Positions 7,515-17,361 of a DNA stretch of 23,462 nt are shown here, in pieces. Under the pieces are notes generated by a model. That model searched no databases. It was not told the origin of the DNA and saw nothing but the letters and a program-made list of their open reading frames with translations. The stretch spans positions 511,605 to 535,066 of the forward strand of contig BJOX01000196.1 of the NCBI GenBank assembly GCA_009731375.1, given 5' to 3'. This stretch comes from Paulinella micropora. Lineage: Eukaryota; Cercozoa; Imbricatea; Euglyphida. Made by a program: the position numbers and the translations under genes. Position 1 is the first letter of the stretch. Every line of letters starts with the position of its first letter.

Positions 7515-8334
7515 ATGTTTGTGCAACCAAGCAATGGAGCCGAGACCCGGGCGGCCAAGAGACGGCGCCTGGATAAAATGTCACAGGCACTACCTCTGAC
7601 CTTTGCTCGTGCAGGTGCTGTAGCTCAAGCACGGCTGTGCTCGTCAGTCGGTACAGCCGGACCTGTGCGTGCCTCGAGAAAGAGGAGGCAGACTCTGCGC
7701 CGAGGTGGCAGCGCGTGTTCTGGCAGGCGACGCTAGTGTGTATGCCCGGCGCCCGGAAACTTGCTGGTCGGAGGTGATTACCGCCCCCTACATGCGCTCA
7801 GCCAACGAGCACTGGCTGCGCTTCCAGTACTACGGGCTGTCAGGTTCGCAGGTATCGAACGAAGCAACCCTGCGGGCCGTCGCGGCAGGCCACTTGGCGG
7901 TCCGCCTGGTATCCACGCTGCTGCCGCTCGCGGTGACAAAGATCTGCAGGGACTATCTTGCGCCCGCCCCCGTGGACGACATTGACGCGAAGACGTGGAT
8001 CGCACTAGCGTACCTAGGCAGGCAGAAACTATACAACCTCACAGGCATGCCAGCCATGGCGAAGCGGCCCCTTTTCCGCTACGAGCTGAGCGACGACGAG
8101 AGGGAATTGTGGGACGACGAGTGCGCTCTGAAACAGAGCTTGGATGACGCTCTGACGCTTCCCTACCTTTCTCCCGTAATAGAATATATGGTATCGCCAG
8201 AGACGATGCCGGGCCTGCGGGCACAGCACGAGCAAAGGGCCTGCCAGCATTTGCAATAACAGGCGGCCGTCCACAACCAGAGGCTTGCTCGATTCCGTGA
8301 AGCCGTGGAGTCTCTGATCCGCCGCGAGCTCTGA
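7515..8334 (+). CDS. Unknown protein, in-frame TAA, stop in hairpin loop
   Basis: ATG 7515 follows an AT-rich leader (AATAAAACAATAAAG). The N-terminus has a Lys/Arg cluster ('AAKRRRLDKM'). A frame break lies between about 7600 and 7680. The main frame reads 'TCWSEVITAPYMRSANEHW', then 'LPLAVTKICRDYLA', then acidic and helical stretches. It reaches TAA 8257 in 'QHLQ-TAA-QAAVHNQRLARF', after which the same frame continues as a helical tail for 24 codons and ends at TGA 8332. That TGA lies in the loop of a perfect ten-base-pair hairpin. If TAA is Gln, the tail is a normal Gln-rich helix. I recognise no family; a nuclear location is suggested only by the basic N-terminus. Confidence 0.6.
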
Positions 8335-8360
8335 GCGCTCCCGAAGCGTTCGGCGGATCA
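8315..8360 (+). terminator. Hairpin carrying the true stop codon in its loop
   Basis: TGATCCGCCG (8315-8324) pairs perfectly with CGGCGGATCA (8351-8360). The 26-base loop contains TGA 8332-8334, in frame with the preceding gene. A T-run with TTTTTTAATTTTTAAA follows. Confidence 0.7.
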
Positions 8361-8422
8361 TTGCGATAAAAGTTGTTTTTTAATTTTTAAAAAAAGGCCG
8401 CGGTAATGTCTACTCCCCAGCG

Positions 8423-8457
8423 CGCTGCCGCAGCAGCGCTAGCGTCCAGCGGCAGCG
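8423..8457 (-). terminator. Hairpin carrying the heliorhodopsin stop codon
   Basis: CGCTGCCGC (8423-8431) pairs with GCGGCAGCG (8449-8457). The loop contains the TAG (8439-8441, minus strand) that ends the heliorhodopsin frame. On the minus strand an AT-rich run follows beyond the hairpin. Confidence 0.7.
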
Positions 8458-9624
8458 GGCTGGGGAAGCCAGTCGGCGGATTGGTTTTTGAGCGACAGGA
8501 GCGCTAGGGCAGTGAGGGCCATCTTGCTGGTAAGGCTCAAGCAGCAGTAGACAATTTCAGCGCACGGATGAGGGCTAAGGCTCTGGGCCGAGCTCTCGCT
8601 GCTCAGCAAAGGCGGCGACTTCAGCCGGACAACACAGTAGGTCTCCCAGAAACCAAAGCTGGAAAATAAAACAGACTCTAGCCCAATGGCAACAAGGATG
8701 ATAAGCTTGACGTTTTGCTCGACTCCGGCGGGGATTTCGAGGCTGGCCACGACCCCCCGGCAGCAAACCACAGGGGCAAGAACGACAGAACGAGCAGTAG
8801 CCACGAAAGTGCCCAGCACGCCAGGGTCACGGCCCGCAGCGCAACTGCGCCCCCCTGTGGAGTGTTGAGCTTGGCCCTTGCTTCGCTGTGTCTTCCTTTA
8901 GACTATCAGTTATATTAAGGGATTTAAATACCTCATCCGATGAGACCCTCCCCCGTGGCGGTGTTTCTTCCGAGAGTAGCCCGGTTGACTCAGGCCCCCC
9001 GGCAGCATTATTTTCAGGTTCTGCAACCCAGTAGCGCCAGGCGAGCAAGGGGGCAAGTCCCCCGACCCAGACCATAAGGTTGCAGAGTACAAACGTGACT
9101 GCCAACGCTGGCACCGAACGCTCCCCCGCCAGCAGCTGCAGCTGTAGCAGCATCAAGGGTGCAGTGATTGAGTATTCTAGCTAGCGGGCTGCCTGGGGAT
9201 ACGAGCGGAGCGCCGGGTTACAGCAGCTGTCCAAGAGGCAACACTGGACCAAGTAGAGGCCACACTGGACCAAGTGACCTACTGCAGTGAGGGAATGGAA
9301 GGCCACCGACAGACCCCATAGCGAAACGCCGGGACCGATACTTGCGAGCTCTAGCCAGCCGGCCGGCCGGGTCTGCGCGGCACCAACCCCCTCGCGCGGG
9401 AGGCCAACTCTTAAGGTCACGATAGAGGTCTGAGCCAGTGGCAGGCTCTTGGCAAAGTCTAGTGGGCCTGCCACCTGGAGGATGGCAAGCACCAAGTGGG
9501 CCGCAAAAGCTAAGATATTGAGCCCATGGCCAAGGACAACAAGCCACGAGCAAGGCCCGGCTGAACTTCCCACCGCTGTCGTAGTACCACCAGTATTCTT
9601 GCGCCGTCTTTTCGACGAGGTCAT
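8439..9624 (-). CDS. Heliorhodopsin, in-frame TAG in TM3, two frame breaks
   Basis: ATG 9624 starts a basic N-terminus ('TSSKRRRKN', inside-facing as usual for this inverted family). TM1 (about residues 27-50) has 'FAAHLVLAI' and TM2 (99-131) has 'VAFHSLTAV', matching the two conserved pocket histidines. TM3 reads 'AAR-TAG-LEYSITAPLM', the family's RxxEYxxSAxxM motif with the counterion Glu; TAG is at 9181. TM4 follows in frame. A long polar linker then leads to two G6 runs (about 8850 and 8756) where the frame shifts out and back. TM5 is clear only in the middle frame ('LSWLLLVLSFLPLWFAAG'). TM6 has 'FSSFGFWETY'; TM7 has 'YCCLSLTSKMALTAL' with the retinal Lys. The stop TAG 8439 sits in a hairpin loop. 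Heliorhodopsins are retinal proteins known in algae and coccolithoviruses; function is unsettled. Confidence 0.8.
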
Positions 9625-9631
9625 TGTGTGT

Positions 9632-9639
9632 TATATATA
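9632..9639 (-). promoter_or_regulatory. TATA-like box upstream of heliorhodopsin
   Basis: TATATATA lies a few bases upstream of the ATG at 9624. An AT-rich stretch with TTTAAA is just beyond. The short distance means a very short leader or an initiator-type element. Confidence 0.45.
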
Positions 9640-9787
9640 CACATGTTTAAAAAGCAAGGTGCACCCTCCCCCTGCCCCCAGCCCCGCGCTGGGGGGCGGA
9701 GTTGGGGGACAAGGGGAGGGGGGGGGGGGGGGGGGGGGGGNNNNNNNNNNNNNNNNNNNNNNNNNNNNNNNNNNNNNNNNNNNNNNN

Positions 9788-9884
<97 letters not shown>

Positions 9885-10041
9885 ACATGTCGCCCCCCCC
9901 CCTCTTCATTTTCAGGCCTTTGTTTTCTCCTATCTCTGTCTTTTTTTGGGGCACGTGCGCCCGAGGGGTCGGTATATGCCTAAGCGTGTGCCTCTTTTCT
10001 TCCCCCGGTGCTGGCCTAAAAAACTCGTAAAAGAAAGGAAG
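9640..10041. repeat. Divergent intergenic region with very long poly-G and gap
   Basis: From about 9718 a G run leads to 47 N (9741-9787) and then about 93 G (to 9880). Outside the G run are GC-rich and pyrimidine-rich stretches and a GTATATGCC. It lies between the minus-strand heliorhodopsin and the plus-strand gene at 10042. Frames here are polyglycine or polyproline and are not genes. Confidence 0.7.
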
Positions 10042-10672
10042 ATGGAGTTGGATCAATATAGGCGCGAGATGAAGGAAAGAGAGGCGCTCCTAACACAATG
10101 GCAGCTGAGCAAGGCGCGAGCGACGACTATGAAAAAGAGTGGCAGACCGAACAGATGTGCAAACGTGAGAGCGCAGCTCTAAGCGAGTGGGAAGAGGCCC
10201 AGCTTGAACAATGGGGAGGATATGCTGCCGGAGGGCGGTATGCTGCCGGGGGGCATGCTGCCCCCCGAACCCCCCCTGCCCGAACTCCTTCTGCCCGACC
10301 TCCCCTGTCGGAGCAACGCCTCGTTGCTCAGACTTCCTGCTCAAACGCCACCTGCCAGAAACCTTCCTGCTCCCTTGCCAGCGCCGGGGCGTGCTGCAAC
10401 CCCAGCCCTCCCTGCCTCTCCGCCTCAAGTCCGCGCCAGCGCTGTGGAGCTAAAGCTAGAGTTTGAACGAGCCATGACAGATTACAGTGCATGGTCGTGA
10501 GGCGGCGGCGACGGAGCGCCTGAATCGGGCGGGCATATCCTGGGACATGGCGGCGCAGTGGGCGGTACAAGGCGGGCAAGTGACTGCCGAGGAATTTTGC
10601 GAGAACCTGTTGCTAGAGGGAACTAGGTGGGAGGGGGAGAAAGAGAGATGGGTATGGGGAAACGGCCGGTAA
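10042..10672 (+). CDS. Met/Leu/Pro-rich protein of unknown function, frame breaks
   Basis: ATG 10042 begins 'MELDQYRREMKEREALL', a charged helix. A shift near 10115 continues 'DDYEKEWQTEQMCKRES' and 'LSEWEEAQLEQW'. A second shift near 10210 gives a Met-Leu-Pro repeat, 'MLPEGGMLPGGMLPPEPPLP', and a Pro/Ala-rich linker, then 'AVELKLEFERAMTDYSAW'. A third shift near 10495 gives 'ERLNRAGISWDMAAQWAV' and 'TAEEFCENLL', ending at TAA 10670. The helix-linker-helix design suggests a structural or adaptor protein, but I recognise no family. The frame breaks are presumed sequence errors. Confidence 0.45.
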
Positions 10673-10700
10673 CGCCAAGCCGAAGCTCTCGCCTAGTCCT

Positions 10701-10767
<67 letters not shown>

Positions 10768-10793
10768 TTTTTCTCTTTTTCCCNNNNNNNNNN
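10701..10793. repeat. Poly-C/T tract and ten-N gap
   Basis: About 67 C residues, then T/C sequence, then ten N (10784-10793). An A-rich leader (10808-10855) follows before the next gene. Confidence 0.75.
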
Positions 10794-10890
10794 CTTTGGG
10801 CAGGGTTAGTAAAAGAAATCACAAAATTAAAAGAAAAAAAAAAGATAAACCCTATTGACTGTTCTTTGTATACGACAGAGGAAAAAGAAG

Positions 10891-12421
10891 ATGGCAAGGC
10901 AGAGGCAAGCTGCCGGCCCAGCAAGGGTCAAGCAGGTTGGGTCAAGGGTCGAAAGAAGAGAAGGCGCCAGCGGGTTGGGATGGACCGGCGGCTGTAGGTA
11001 CGCCGGTACTGCAAGGTACATGCTCAGGGCTGTGCAACGATTTGGTGCTGCAGGGCTGGAGCATGCAGCAGTTAGATCTGAAGCATACAGATCAGAGCCG
11101 AGACTTCTACACCAAGCTGGCGAGCTTGGTGCGCCATCATGATCGGGGTCCTGGTTCTGGTCCGGTGACGGAGTCTGATTTGTGTGTGGGCCACCCGGAG
11201 CTGTTTCACCATGGCTTTTTGCAAACTCTGCGTCGCGAGGTAAATAAATTGGTGACTCAGTCCCTGGCGTCGTGGGTGTGGCTGGTATTAGAGCAGGGCT
11301 CGCTCAGCGGGCAGTGGAGCTTGGAGCAGCTGGCCGACACGGTGGTGTATGTGCCGCCGGGCACGCCCACGGCAGCACGGTCCTGGGAAAAGGGGCACAC
11401 GCTCGGCTGCAACGGCCGGGATTATTATTTTGAGGGTTTTCTGCAGCTAAGCGGAGAGCACCCGTACGAGCTAAGCGCCGTTAGCTGGTGGGATTTGTGT
11501 GAGGGACTAGCCCGGAGCTTGCAGCAGCCGAGCGCGCTGGGGGGGTCGTGGGCCAGCCTGCGGGACACGGTTCTGTCTTCAGCAACAAGGCAAAAAGCCG
11601 AGGCACTGTTGGTCAAGGAAAAAAGCCCCTCGTGCCCTCCCCGCACGGNNNNNNNNNNGGGCACGCGCCCGGCAGCACGGTCCTGGGAAAAGGGGCACAC
11701 GCTCGGCTGCAACGGCTGGGATTATTATTTTGAGGGTTTTCTGCAGCTAAGCGGAGAGCACCCGTACGAGCTAAGCGCCGTTAGCTGGTGGGATTTGTGT
11801 GAGAGACTAGGCCGGAGCTTGCAGCAGCCGAGCGCGCTGGGGGGGTCGTGGGCCAGCCTGCGGGACACGGTTCTGTCTTCAGCAAAAAGGCAAAAAGCCG
11901 AGGCACTGTTGGTCAAGGAAAAAAGCCCCTCGTGCCCTCCCCGCACGGGGGCGCAGGACATTGAGGAAGAGATGGAGGAGGAGATCCTTCTGCTCGAGAA
12001 GCGCGTGCTAGAGGAATGTGCCTACGTGTTGGCTAAGCCGCACGCCTTTGTGTGTGACGCGGGGCCGCGGGTGACCAGCGAAAGGCTGTATCGGCCGTTG
12101 GTGTTAGGCAGTGTCCCCCCCGCGGTGGCGGCCTGGCCCTGGGAACGTTCCCCGCCGTTAGCGTCGGTGCTTCAACCCAAGCCGAACCCCAGCGCTACGG
12201 GTGTAGCCGGAGCCCGCGCCCTTTACATCCAGGCCCTGCACAAGTATCTACAGAAGCACCCGGACTGTTTAGTGCTTGCCAACACCTTGGACAATCTGGC
12301 AGGCCGGCCCGTCGTGCAAGCCCCGCAAGGGGCGGCCCCGCCCCCGCTAGGGCCGGGGGCGCTGTGGCTGGCCCGAAAACACTTTTATTCGCAAAGCTCC
12401 CCGCGAGGGCAAGAGCCCTAG
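10891..12421 (+). CDS. Unknown protein; internal near-duplication across a gap
   Basis: ATG 10891 begins 'MARQRQAAGPARVKQV', a basic N-terminus; a shift near 10960 leads to the main frame ('CNDLVLQGWSMQQLDL', 'DFYTKLASLVRHHDRG'). The frame runs to TAG 12419. Bases 11359-11648 are repeated at 11659-11948 with ten N between them and about six differences, so one copy is probably an unmerged contig overlap or a divergent allele. A Glu-rich helix ('EEEMEEEILLLEKR'-like) follows. The TAG lies inside a strong hairpin (12394-12435). Codons prefer G or C in the third position. I do not recognise the family; length without the duplicate is about 410 residues. Confidence 0.5.
11359..11948. repeat. 290-base near-duplicate flanking a ten-N gap
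   Basis: 11359-11648 and 11659-11948 match at exactly 300 bases offset, with roughly six mismatches. The ten N fill the space between. This is the expected look of two overlapping contig ends placed side by side. The mismatches suggest two strains or alleles, or a true recent tandem duplication. Confidence 0.85.
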
Positions 12422-12435
12422 CTTGCGGGGAGCTT
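12394..12435 (+). terminator. Long hairpin around TAG 12419
   Basis: AAGCTCCCCGC (12394-12404) pairs with GCGGGGAGCTT (12425-12435). An inner AGGGC/GCCCT adds five pairs. TAG 12419-12421 lies in the right arm. No AT-rich promoter follows, so the downstream gene may be co-transcribed or fused. Confidence 0.55.
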
Positions 12436-14501
12436 CTGTTTACTTGCGCGTGGCCTGGCGCATCACGGCGAGTCAGGCGCCGCTACACAGCGTGCCCCTT
12501 TCGTTCGCGGGCCCCTGGCATCGGGGCGGGCTAGAGCACGCGGCCCTGCTGCCGTGGCTGGCCTGTCACGAGGTGCTACACTATGTGCGCGGGCCGCCCC
12601 CGTGGAGGCTCGGTACTGCTACACGTGGAACTATTTCCGCGAGGCCTGCCTGGGCAACCCCCGGATTCCGCGCGGTCCAGGGGAAGGCGCCCCGCCGTCC
12701 TTTGCCCACTGGGCAAAGGGGACGAGCGCGGAGGCGTCCAGGGCGCCCAAGTGGGGCGTCCTGGACCTGTTGCCCCCCGACGCGAAACAACACCTGTGCA
12801 AGCCGCCCCCCGCCGTAAAGAAAATCCTGGGCCTGACAAAGCACGACCTGTTGCACGTACGCTCGGTCCTGCACGAGCGGGACTTCTACGTCAGGCGTCT
12901 GCGGCAGGTGAGCGCAGCGCCGTACGGGCTCCGGGGGCAGCCCTCCGTTTACGCTGGCTTTGCGTGTCAACAGCCCGGCTGCCGCAACGTGGCCGTGGAC
13001 CTGCTGTTGGACGAGACAGCGGTGGAGGGGGGCCGCGCCGCTGACCGGCAAGTGTTGTGCGACGACCACGCCCCATTGAGAAATAGTAGTGTGGGCCGCT
13101 ATCACCGGAGCCAGTTCTTTAACTACCACGAGCCGGCCAGCACTAGATTGCTGGACGACATAGCTTGTAAGCGGCCCTCCAGCAGATCACTAGCGCTGAT
13201 CAGCCTGAACAGCATGTTGGCGGATCTGCTGGAAGCGGGTGAGCGTCAGGAGAACGCGTGCCAGAAACACTTGAACAATCTGCAAGATGCAAAGAGGAAG
13301 CACGCCCCACCCGCAAGCGACGAAGAGCACGAGGTCGTGAAAGTTTTTCTGTCACAATTCAGGCGCTTGGGGGGGACACCTCGAGGACCCCGCTGTGTAT
13401 GGCTTGCGGCTGCACTACACGGCGCTGCACGAACAGGTCAAGCATACTGTCAAAGGTAACGGAATGAGGGAGTCATGGCGGGCGTTTGCTAAATGGTTTC
13501 AGGACAAGCAGTACGGGTCGCAGTATTGCGAGCTCGCCAAGGCGGAACTGCCCCAGAACGCAAAACACACATGTGCGATTAGGGATCTGGCCGCGTACGC
13601 CACGCGCTGTTATGCCTCACCCACGCGCGCAAACTTAAGGGGCGCCAGGGACGGGGCCCAGCCCTGGAACACACAATTTGTGCCGCTAGCGCACGCTTGC
13701 CAGCTGGAGCTTTTCTACAACGGAGCGCCCTACCCGCCGGAAAGCCTCCCGACCCTTTTCTCTTGGCGGGAGGCCAAGAAAGAAGAAAAGGGTCCGGATG
13801 CGGCCTCGCCCTTTGCCTCCAGCTCCGGGGCCGCAGAGCCCCGGGGCTGGAAAGCTAAGCCCGTGATGCCAGTCCCGGGTCTGGAGGCCCTGCCCTTAGC
13901 TGAGAGGAGGCACCACTGGTACCGCAAGCTGGCTGGCGTGGGCGCGGCTGTTCAGCCTGAACACGCCCAACAGGCGATGGCTTGGCTGCGCCAGTACGAG
14001 CTAGCATTAGGGGCGCCGTTTGTCTCGCTGCGCAAGGCGTGCCGCGACGTGATGAGCCAGGACCTCTTCAGCAGTCTGAAGCAGCACTCGGACCAGTACG
14101 CTTCGCTCTACCTGTCGGGGCTCTCTGTAGCTCGGTGCCTGGTGGCCGACTGCCAGGAAACAATGCTGTTGCCCGCCTCCTACCTGGCAGGGGAGTACCC
14201 CGTGCAGCACCTGTTCTTGCAGCCTTCAACCCCCAAGCTCGATCAAAAGCCCTCCATGTTCGATTCGTTACTCAACTATTGGGAGAAAGGAGAAGTGCTC
14301 ATCCCGCAGGGCGAGAAAGTAAAAGAAGACTTTATTTGGGGCAAGCCCGACGGTTACCTACCCTACGTCACCTGCTATCTCTGCCGCACACATTACCGCA
14401 ACCCCCAACACCGCCGTGCTCTGCTCACCCAATTCGTTCGCGTCGCTGAGGAGCTTTTGTTCCCCGCCTCTCCCTCCGTCCCTTCCCCCCCCTTGGGGTG
14501 A
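12436..14501 (+). CDS. Large unknown protein with Cys/His zinc motif, frame breaks
   Basis: Reading begins just beyond the hairpin; no ATG is visible in the best frame ('LEHAALLPWLACHEVLHYV'). A missing base in the C run near 12600 switches to 'VEARYCYTWNYFREACLG'. An extra G in the G7 near 13367 switches to 'HLEDPAVYGLRLHYTALHEQ'. A zinc-like unit 'FACQQPGCRNVAVDL ... VLCDDH' lies near 12965-13070 and resembles the units in the gene at 20153. Other cysteines occur near the end ('YVTCYLCRTHYRNPQHR'). The frame ends at TGA 14499. It may be fused to the preceding gene, because the same frame is open upstream through the hairpin. No family was recognised. Confidence 0.5.
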
Positions 14502-14867
14502 ACGGGGGGAGGGGGGCCCTTTTTTTCTCCCCTCTCCCCACCCTCCCTCTCTTTCCCCCCCCCNNNNNNNNNNNNNNNNNNNNNNNNNNNNNNNNNNNNN
14601 NNNNNNNNNNNNNNNNNNNNNNNNNNNNNNNNNNNNNNNNNNNNNNNNNNNNNNNNNNNNNNNNNNNNNNNNNNNNNNNNNNNNNNNNNNNNNNNNNNNN
14701 NNNNNNNNNNNNNNNNNNNNNNNNNNNNNNNNNNNNNNNNNNNNNNNNNNNNNNNNNNNNNNNNNNNNNNNNNNNNNNNNNNNNNNNNNNNNNNNNNNNN
14801 NNNNNNNTTTTTTTCCCCCCCCCCCCCCCCCTTCCTTTCTCCCTCCCCCCCCCCCTGGCTAGTTGTG
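14502..14867. other. Intergenic: polypyrimidine tract and 244-N gap
   Basis: T/C-rich sequence flanks 244 N (14564-14807). Nothing else is visible apart from the AT-rich leader of the kinase gene that follows. Confidence 0.75.
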
Positions 14868-16160
14868 ATGTCTGATAAATAAAAAATAAAAAAATCCGAC
14901 GGTGTACCAAGACGAACAAAGCACTAGGGGAATCCTTGACGTTATCGAAGGTTTACCACTGATTGGTCAGGGCACCTTTGGCTTCGTTTTTAAACAAAAC
15001 AATGGACGCGTGCTAAAGCTGACGGGGGACAGCCAGGGCCTGGAGGAAATAAGGTATCGCAGGCTACACAAACTAGGGGTCGGTCCTAACCTCTACCTGG
15101 TCCGCGCCGCCGCCTCCTGGGCCGAGTCCCTGTCCGCAGTAGCGGACTGCAAGGGGAAGCGCCCTGCTGCTCTCCCTTGCTGTCCCCGACCTGGGACAGT
15201 GGGCGGCGCGGTGAGGCTTTTGCTCCAACACAGGGGCTGTACATGCAAGACAGCCGCCGGCTCTGCAGTCCGCGCAAGCGGGCCGGACAGCATGCTCCCG
15301 GGGGGCATTGTCTGGTGCTGCTTCACTTGGAGGCCTTCAACTGCGACCTGAGCCTGGTGGAGAGTTCGGTGTCGGTGGAGACGTTTGCCTTCAAGGTTTT
15401 AGCCCCGGTGGCGGCATGTTTGGAACGTCTGGTCCTTACGAGTGGTTTCTTCCCTTTCGACCAGAAGCCAAACAACGTCCTTTTAAAATTAAAGCAAAGC
15501 ATCGGCGGCGCAGGTCTCCTGGTGCACAAGGTAGTGTTGACCGACCTGGAGGATTCGACTATGTGCCGCGTGAAGTATCCGCGCCAGGCCGTAGCGGATG
15601 CGGCGCTGCTGTACTTTCTCTCTACCTGTAGGGGGCAACTCCCCCGAGCGCTTTGGTACCTTCCGGGCTGGCAGGGCCCGGGCGGGGCCGCTCGCTTCGC
15701 CCACGCCTGGGACGTGCTGCACCTAGAGATCCTGCCGCGGGGTGGCTGACACTTCTGGGCCGTGTATACGTATGCAGTAGACGCGCTAGAGTGCGGCTGG
15801 GAGGCCTACCTTAACAAATTGAAAGAATACGCGGCCGCGGAGTTTGCCAACAGAGCCCCGCCCGACTGTAAGACTTGGCTCCGCACCGTGCTGCAACAGC
15901 ACGGCTGGGGCGGTCACGACGAAGAAGCAGCACGGAGCCGGGACTTTTGGCGGCCGCTCGATTGTCTCAGCTTGGACGAGGCTCTGGATAAACACTGTAT
16001 ACTGGATGTTCTCATTTTCTGTGCCAAAAGCTTTGTAGAACTACAGGTGACGGACTGCTACGCTCTAGTTCAGGGCATCGCCCGTATTTGCTGTGGGGGC
16101 TGGACGCAGCTCTCCGTGTTTTTCATTGCGCCGCTCGTGAAGGACCGCTTTTTGCGGTAG
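14868..16160 (+). CDS. Protein kinase, in-frame TGA and frame break
   Basis: The kinase domain shows the Gly-rich loop 'IGQGTFGFVF', a VAIK-like Lys ('VLKLTG'), an alpha-C-like 'EEIRYRRLHKLG', an HRD-loop equivalent 'FDQKPNNVLL' and a DFG equivalent 'LTDLED'. Between the lobes (about 15090-15290) the frame shifts by one base, so an indel or a short intron is possible. The C-terminal lobe passes TGA 15747 in 'EILPRGG-TGA-HFWAVYTYAV' and continues about 136 codons to TAG 16158, which abuts a hairpin. The N-terminus is unclear. ATG 14868 reads 'MSDK-TAA-KIKKSD' and would need a one-base shift in an A run; otherwise the first possible codon is GTG 14902. The altered HRD and DFG motifs are typical of divergent viral kinases. 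Substrate unknown. Confidence 0.7.
16144..16158 (+). terminator. Hairpin ending at the kinase stop codon
   Basis: ACCGC, five T, GCGGT. The final T is the first base of TAG 16158-16160. Confidence 0.55.
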
Positions 16161-16341
16161 TGGTCGCTCCTCGATCAAGAGAGAGCAAAAGAGAGAGGGG
16201 GGGGGGCGCGCCCCCCCCTTTGCCCTGTAGGTCGTACCCTGCAGGGCTTGCATGGAACCTATTATCATCTATTAAAAACAAAAACTTTAAAAAGGGAAAG
16301 GCCTGCGCGAAAGTGCAGGGGAGGGGGGGCGTAAGCCGTCT

Positions 16342-17361
16342 ATGTCCGAACACAAGCCTCAGGCAAAGTCTGGTTGTTTAAAAAGAGTACAAGAAACACG
16401 GTGCCTGCAGCAGCATGTTGTGGGCAAGGTGTGTTTAAGCTGCGGCCGAGTCAGAAAGAGAGTGTGTTTTAGAATAGGCACAGTCTTGCTAGAAAGGACC
16501 GAGAGCTCTGGCGCTGGGGCGGCGGGGGAGGCCGTGGCTCCTTCCGAGCCTGATGCGCACGACGGCTGTCCACTGACACTGTACAGGCTTAGCGAGGTTT
16601 TGTCTAGGGCCGGTGCAATGCTCGAAGAAATTAAGGGGGCACTTGTGGCTGGCGAGGAGGATGAGGCGACCCCCCCTGCCACGCCCGTGCTGGACACTGG
16701 CGAGGTGGCTAATGCTGCTGCAGCCAGCGGCCCGCCCGCGCCTCTTGCGCAGGGGGCACCGCCACCAGACCAGCCCCGAAATCTGTCCCAGAATCTTCAA
16801 CAGTGGGCTCGCGGGCTGGATGAGCAACCGCTTAGCGAGGGAATTATGGAACTGCTGACCCTGCTGCACGTGTCGTTGCAGGCTGACCCCGCAAAGCGCG
16901 GCAAATTGCGTAGAGTGCGAGACGCGGTGGCGCCTTGGTTGCTCTATTACGCGGCCAGCCGGAGCTCCAGCCAACAAGCAAACGAGTCACATAAAGAGGA
17001 CATAAGGGCGGCGCTGCTATTTTCGCCGTCGACTCTGAAGAAACCCCACACGCAGTTGCCCGAGACGTTACAAGGCCTGCAGCAACTAATCGCAGCCAAG
17101 GCTTCCGGTCTGTCCGGGCCGCCCGAGGCTAAGCAAATTATCAAAACCTGTCGAAAGCTGGGACATTTCACCAGCTCGCTGCCGCTGGCCGAGTAGCAGC
17201 TAAAGCTCCGCTTCAGACTAGCCTTGCTTGCAATCAGGTACTGGCAACTACGCCACCCTCAAGACCCGCGTGCACTAGCGAGCTGGGCAGATACTACTAC
17301 GCGCGACCGACATGTCCAGGCTATCTTTGACGCTATCCACCCAGCCCGCCCAGCCCGCTAA
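16342..17361 (+). CDS. Unknown Cys- and helix-rich protein, in-frame TAG, stop in tetraloop
   Basis: ATG 16342 begins 'MSEHKPQAKSGCLKRV'. A Cys motif 'VCLSCGRVRKRVC' near residue 30 may bind zinc and is followed by an acidic Ala/Pro linker. A helical domain then reads 'MELLTLLHVSLQADPA' and 'LRRVRDAVAPWLLYYAAS'. TAG 17194 follows 'SSLPLAE'; the same frame continues 54 codons ('QLKLRFRLALLAIRYWQL', 'ASWADTTTRDRHVQAIFD') without another stop until TAA 17359. That TAA forms the loop of a perfect hairpin. The continuation has the same helical, GC-third-position character, so TAG is probably Gln. Possible link to transcription (helical bundle plus Cys knuckle) is a guess only. Confidence 0.6.

Noticed and set aside
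12423-12818. Separate small gene directly after the hairpin in its own frame
   Set aside because: The frame joins the following zinc-motif protein through a one-base error in a C run; treated as one gene with an uncertain start.
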